The position numbers and the translations under genes are program-made. The notes beneath the pieces were generated by a model, which was not told the DNA's origin, did no database searches, and was given only the letters and a program-made list of their open reading frames with translations. From positions 6,149-12,699 of the forward strand of contig NZ_LATL02000333.1 in assembly GCF_000972705.2 (NCBI RefSeq): 6,551 bases of DNA, read 5' to 3'. Positions within the stretch are counted from its first letter, which is position 1, and every line of letters begins with the position of its first letter. Below, piece by piece: positions 6,499 to 6,551 of the stretch. This DNA comes from Limnoraphis robusta CS-951 (GTDB taxonomy: Bacteria; Cyanobacteriota; Cyanobacteriia; Cyanobacteriales; Microcoleaceae).

Positions 6499-6551
6499 AG
6501 AATTGAAACCTTTATCATAAAAGGATTTGACAGAAAAACAGTGTCCTAATC

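Larger units (their letters stand above)
6171..6551. other. Upstream region of the operon; no gene recognised
   Basis: These 381 bp are AT-rich with stop codons in all frames and hold no convincing coding sequence or RNA gene. On the operon strand, a TAAAAT box at 6247-6242 could be a -10 element placing a start near 6235, about 65 nt before the adaptor ATG, but no -35 match lies at the right distance, so this is only a weak candidate. Two perfect 10-bp palindromes, AACTTAAGTT (6247-6256) and TTTTGCAAAA (6296-6305), could be protein-binding sites. CTGCT/AGCAG (6457-6471) forms a small hairpin. The operon promoter probably lies here, because the adaptor gene has no close neighbour upstream. 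Confidence 0.5.

Noticed and set aside
6378..6518. A 46-codon minus-strand open frame upstream of the adaptor gene
   Set aside because: No Shine-Dalgarno, no recognisable motif, AT-rich sequence, and a length expected by chance.
6527..6532. A perfect TTGACA box on the plus strand
   Set aside because: A matching -10 element would fall at or beyond the window edge, so it cannot be judged.
1..6551. CRISPR arrays, insertion sequences, tRNA or rRNA genes
   Set aside because: No regularly spaced repeats, transposase-like frames, terminal inverted repeats or tRNA cloverleaf were seen on reading both strands.

Overview
The window comes from a cyanobacterium, probably a filamentous one of the Oscillatoriales type. 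The octamer GCGATCGC (HIP1, over-represented in cyanobacteria) occurs five times. The central protein has cyanobacteriochrome-type GAF domains, which are known almost only from cyanobacteria. Start codons lack strong Shine-Dalgarno sequences, as is common in that phylum. The species cannot be named from the sequence alone.

All supported genes lie on the minus strand and read from high to low coordinates. They form a short chemotaxis-like phototaxis operon: a CheW-like adaptor (6170 to 5640), a 1316-residue soluble methyl-accepting chemoreceptor with five tandem cyanobacteriochrome GAF domains (5557 to 1607), and a CheA-type histidine kinase (1523 to 1) that runs off the left edge after its phosphotransfer and dimerisation regions. 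The two gaps are 82 and 83 bp. The order adaptor, GAF-receptor, CheA matches the pixI-pixJ-pixL part of the Synechocystis phototaxis operon and the ptx locus of Nostoc punctiforme (gene-order comparison from memory). The receiver (CheY-like) genes that usually precede the adaptor are not in the 381 bp visible upstream.

Expected function: bilin-loaded GAF domains sense light, the signal passes through coiled-coil linkers to the methyl-accepting domain, the adaptor couples this to CheA, and CheA autophosphorylates (phospho-acceptor His47) and passes phosphate to receivers that control type IV pili or gliding. Four of the five GAF domains carry the two-cysteine signature of the DXCF class (Asp-Pro-Cys-Phe, and a second Cys exactly 28 residues later). 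The fifth keeps both cysteines but has lost the Asp. DXCF sensors generally absorb violet/blue in one state, so the receptor probably reads the blue/green end of the spectrum.

Non-coding content: 6171-6551 is AT-rich with no convincing gene and holds a two-part hairpin just upstream of the adaptor start. The gap between receptor and kinase holds a perfect 8-bp hairpin. The most notable points are the five-fold DXCF array with internal variation (Cys-His versus Cys-Tyr, and the altered fifth copy), a strong G+C gradient along the receptor gene, and a small tandem duplication in the CheA linker.
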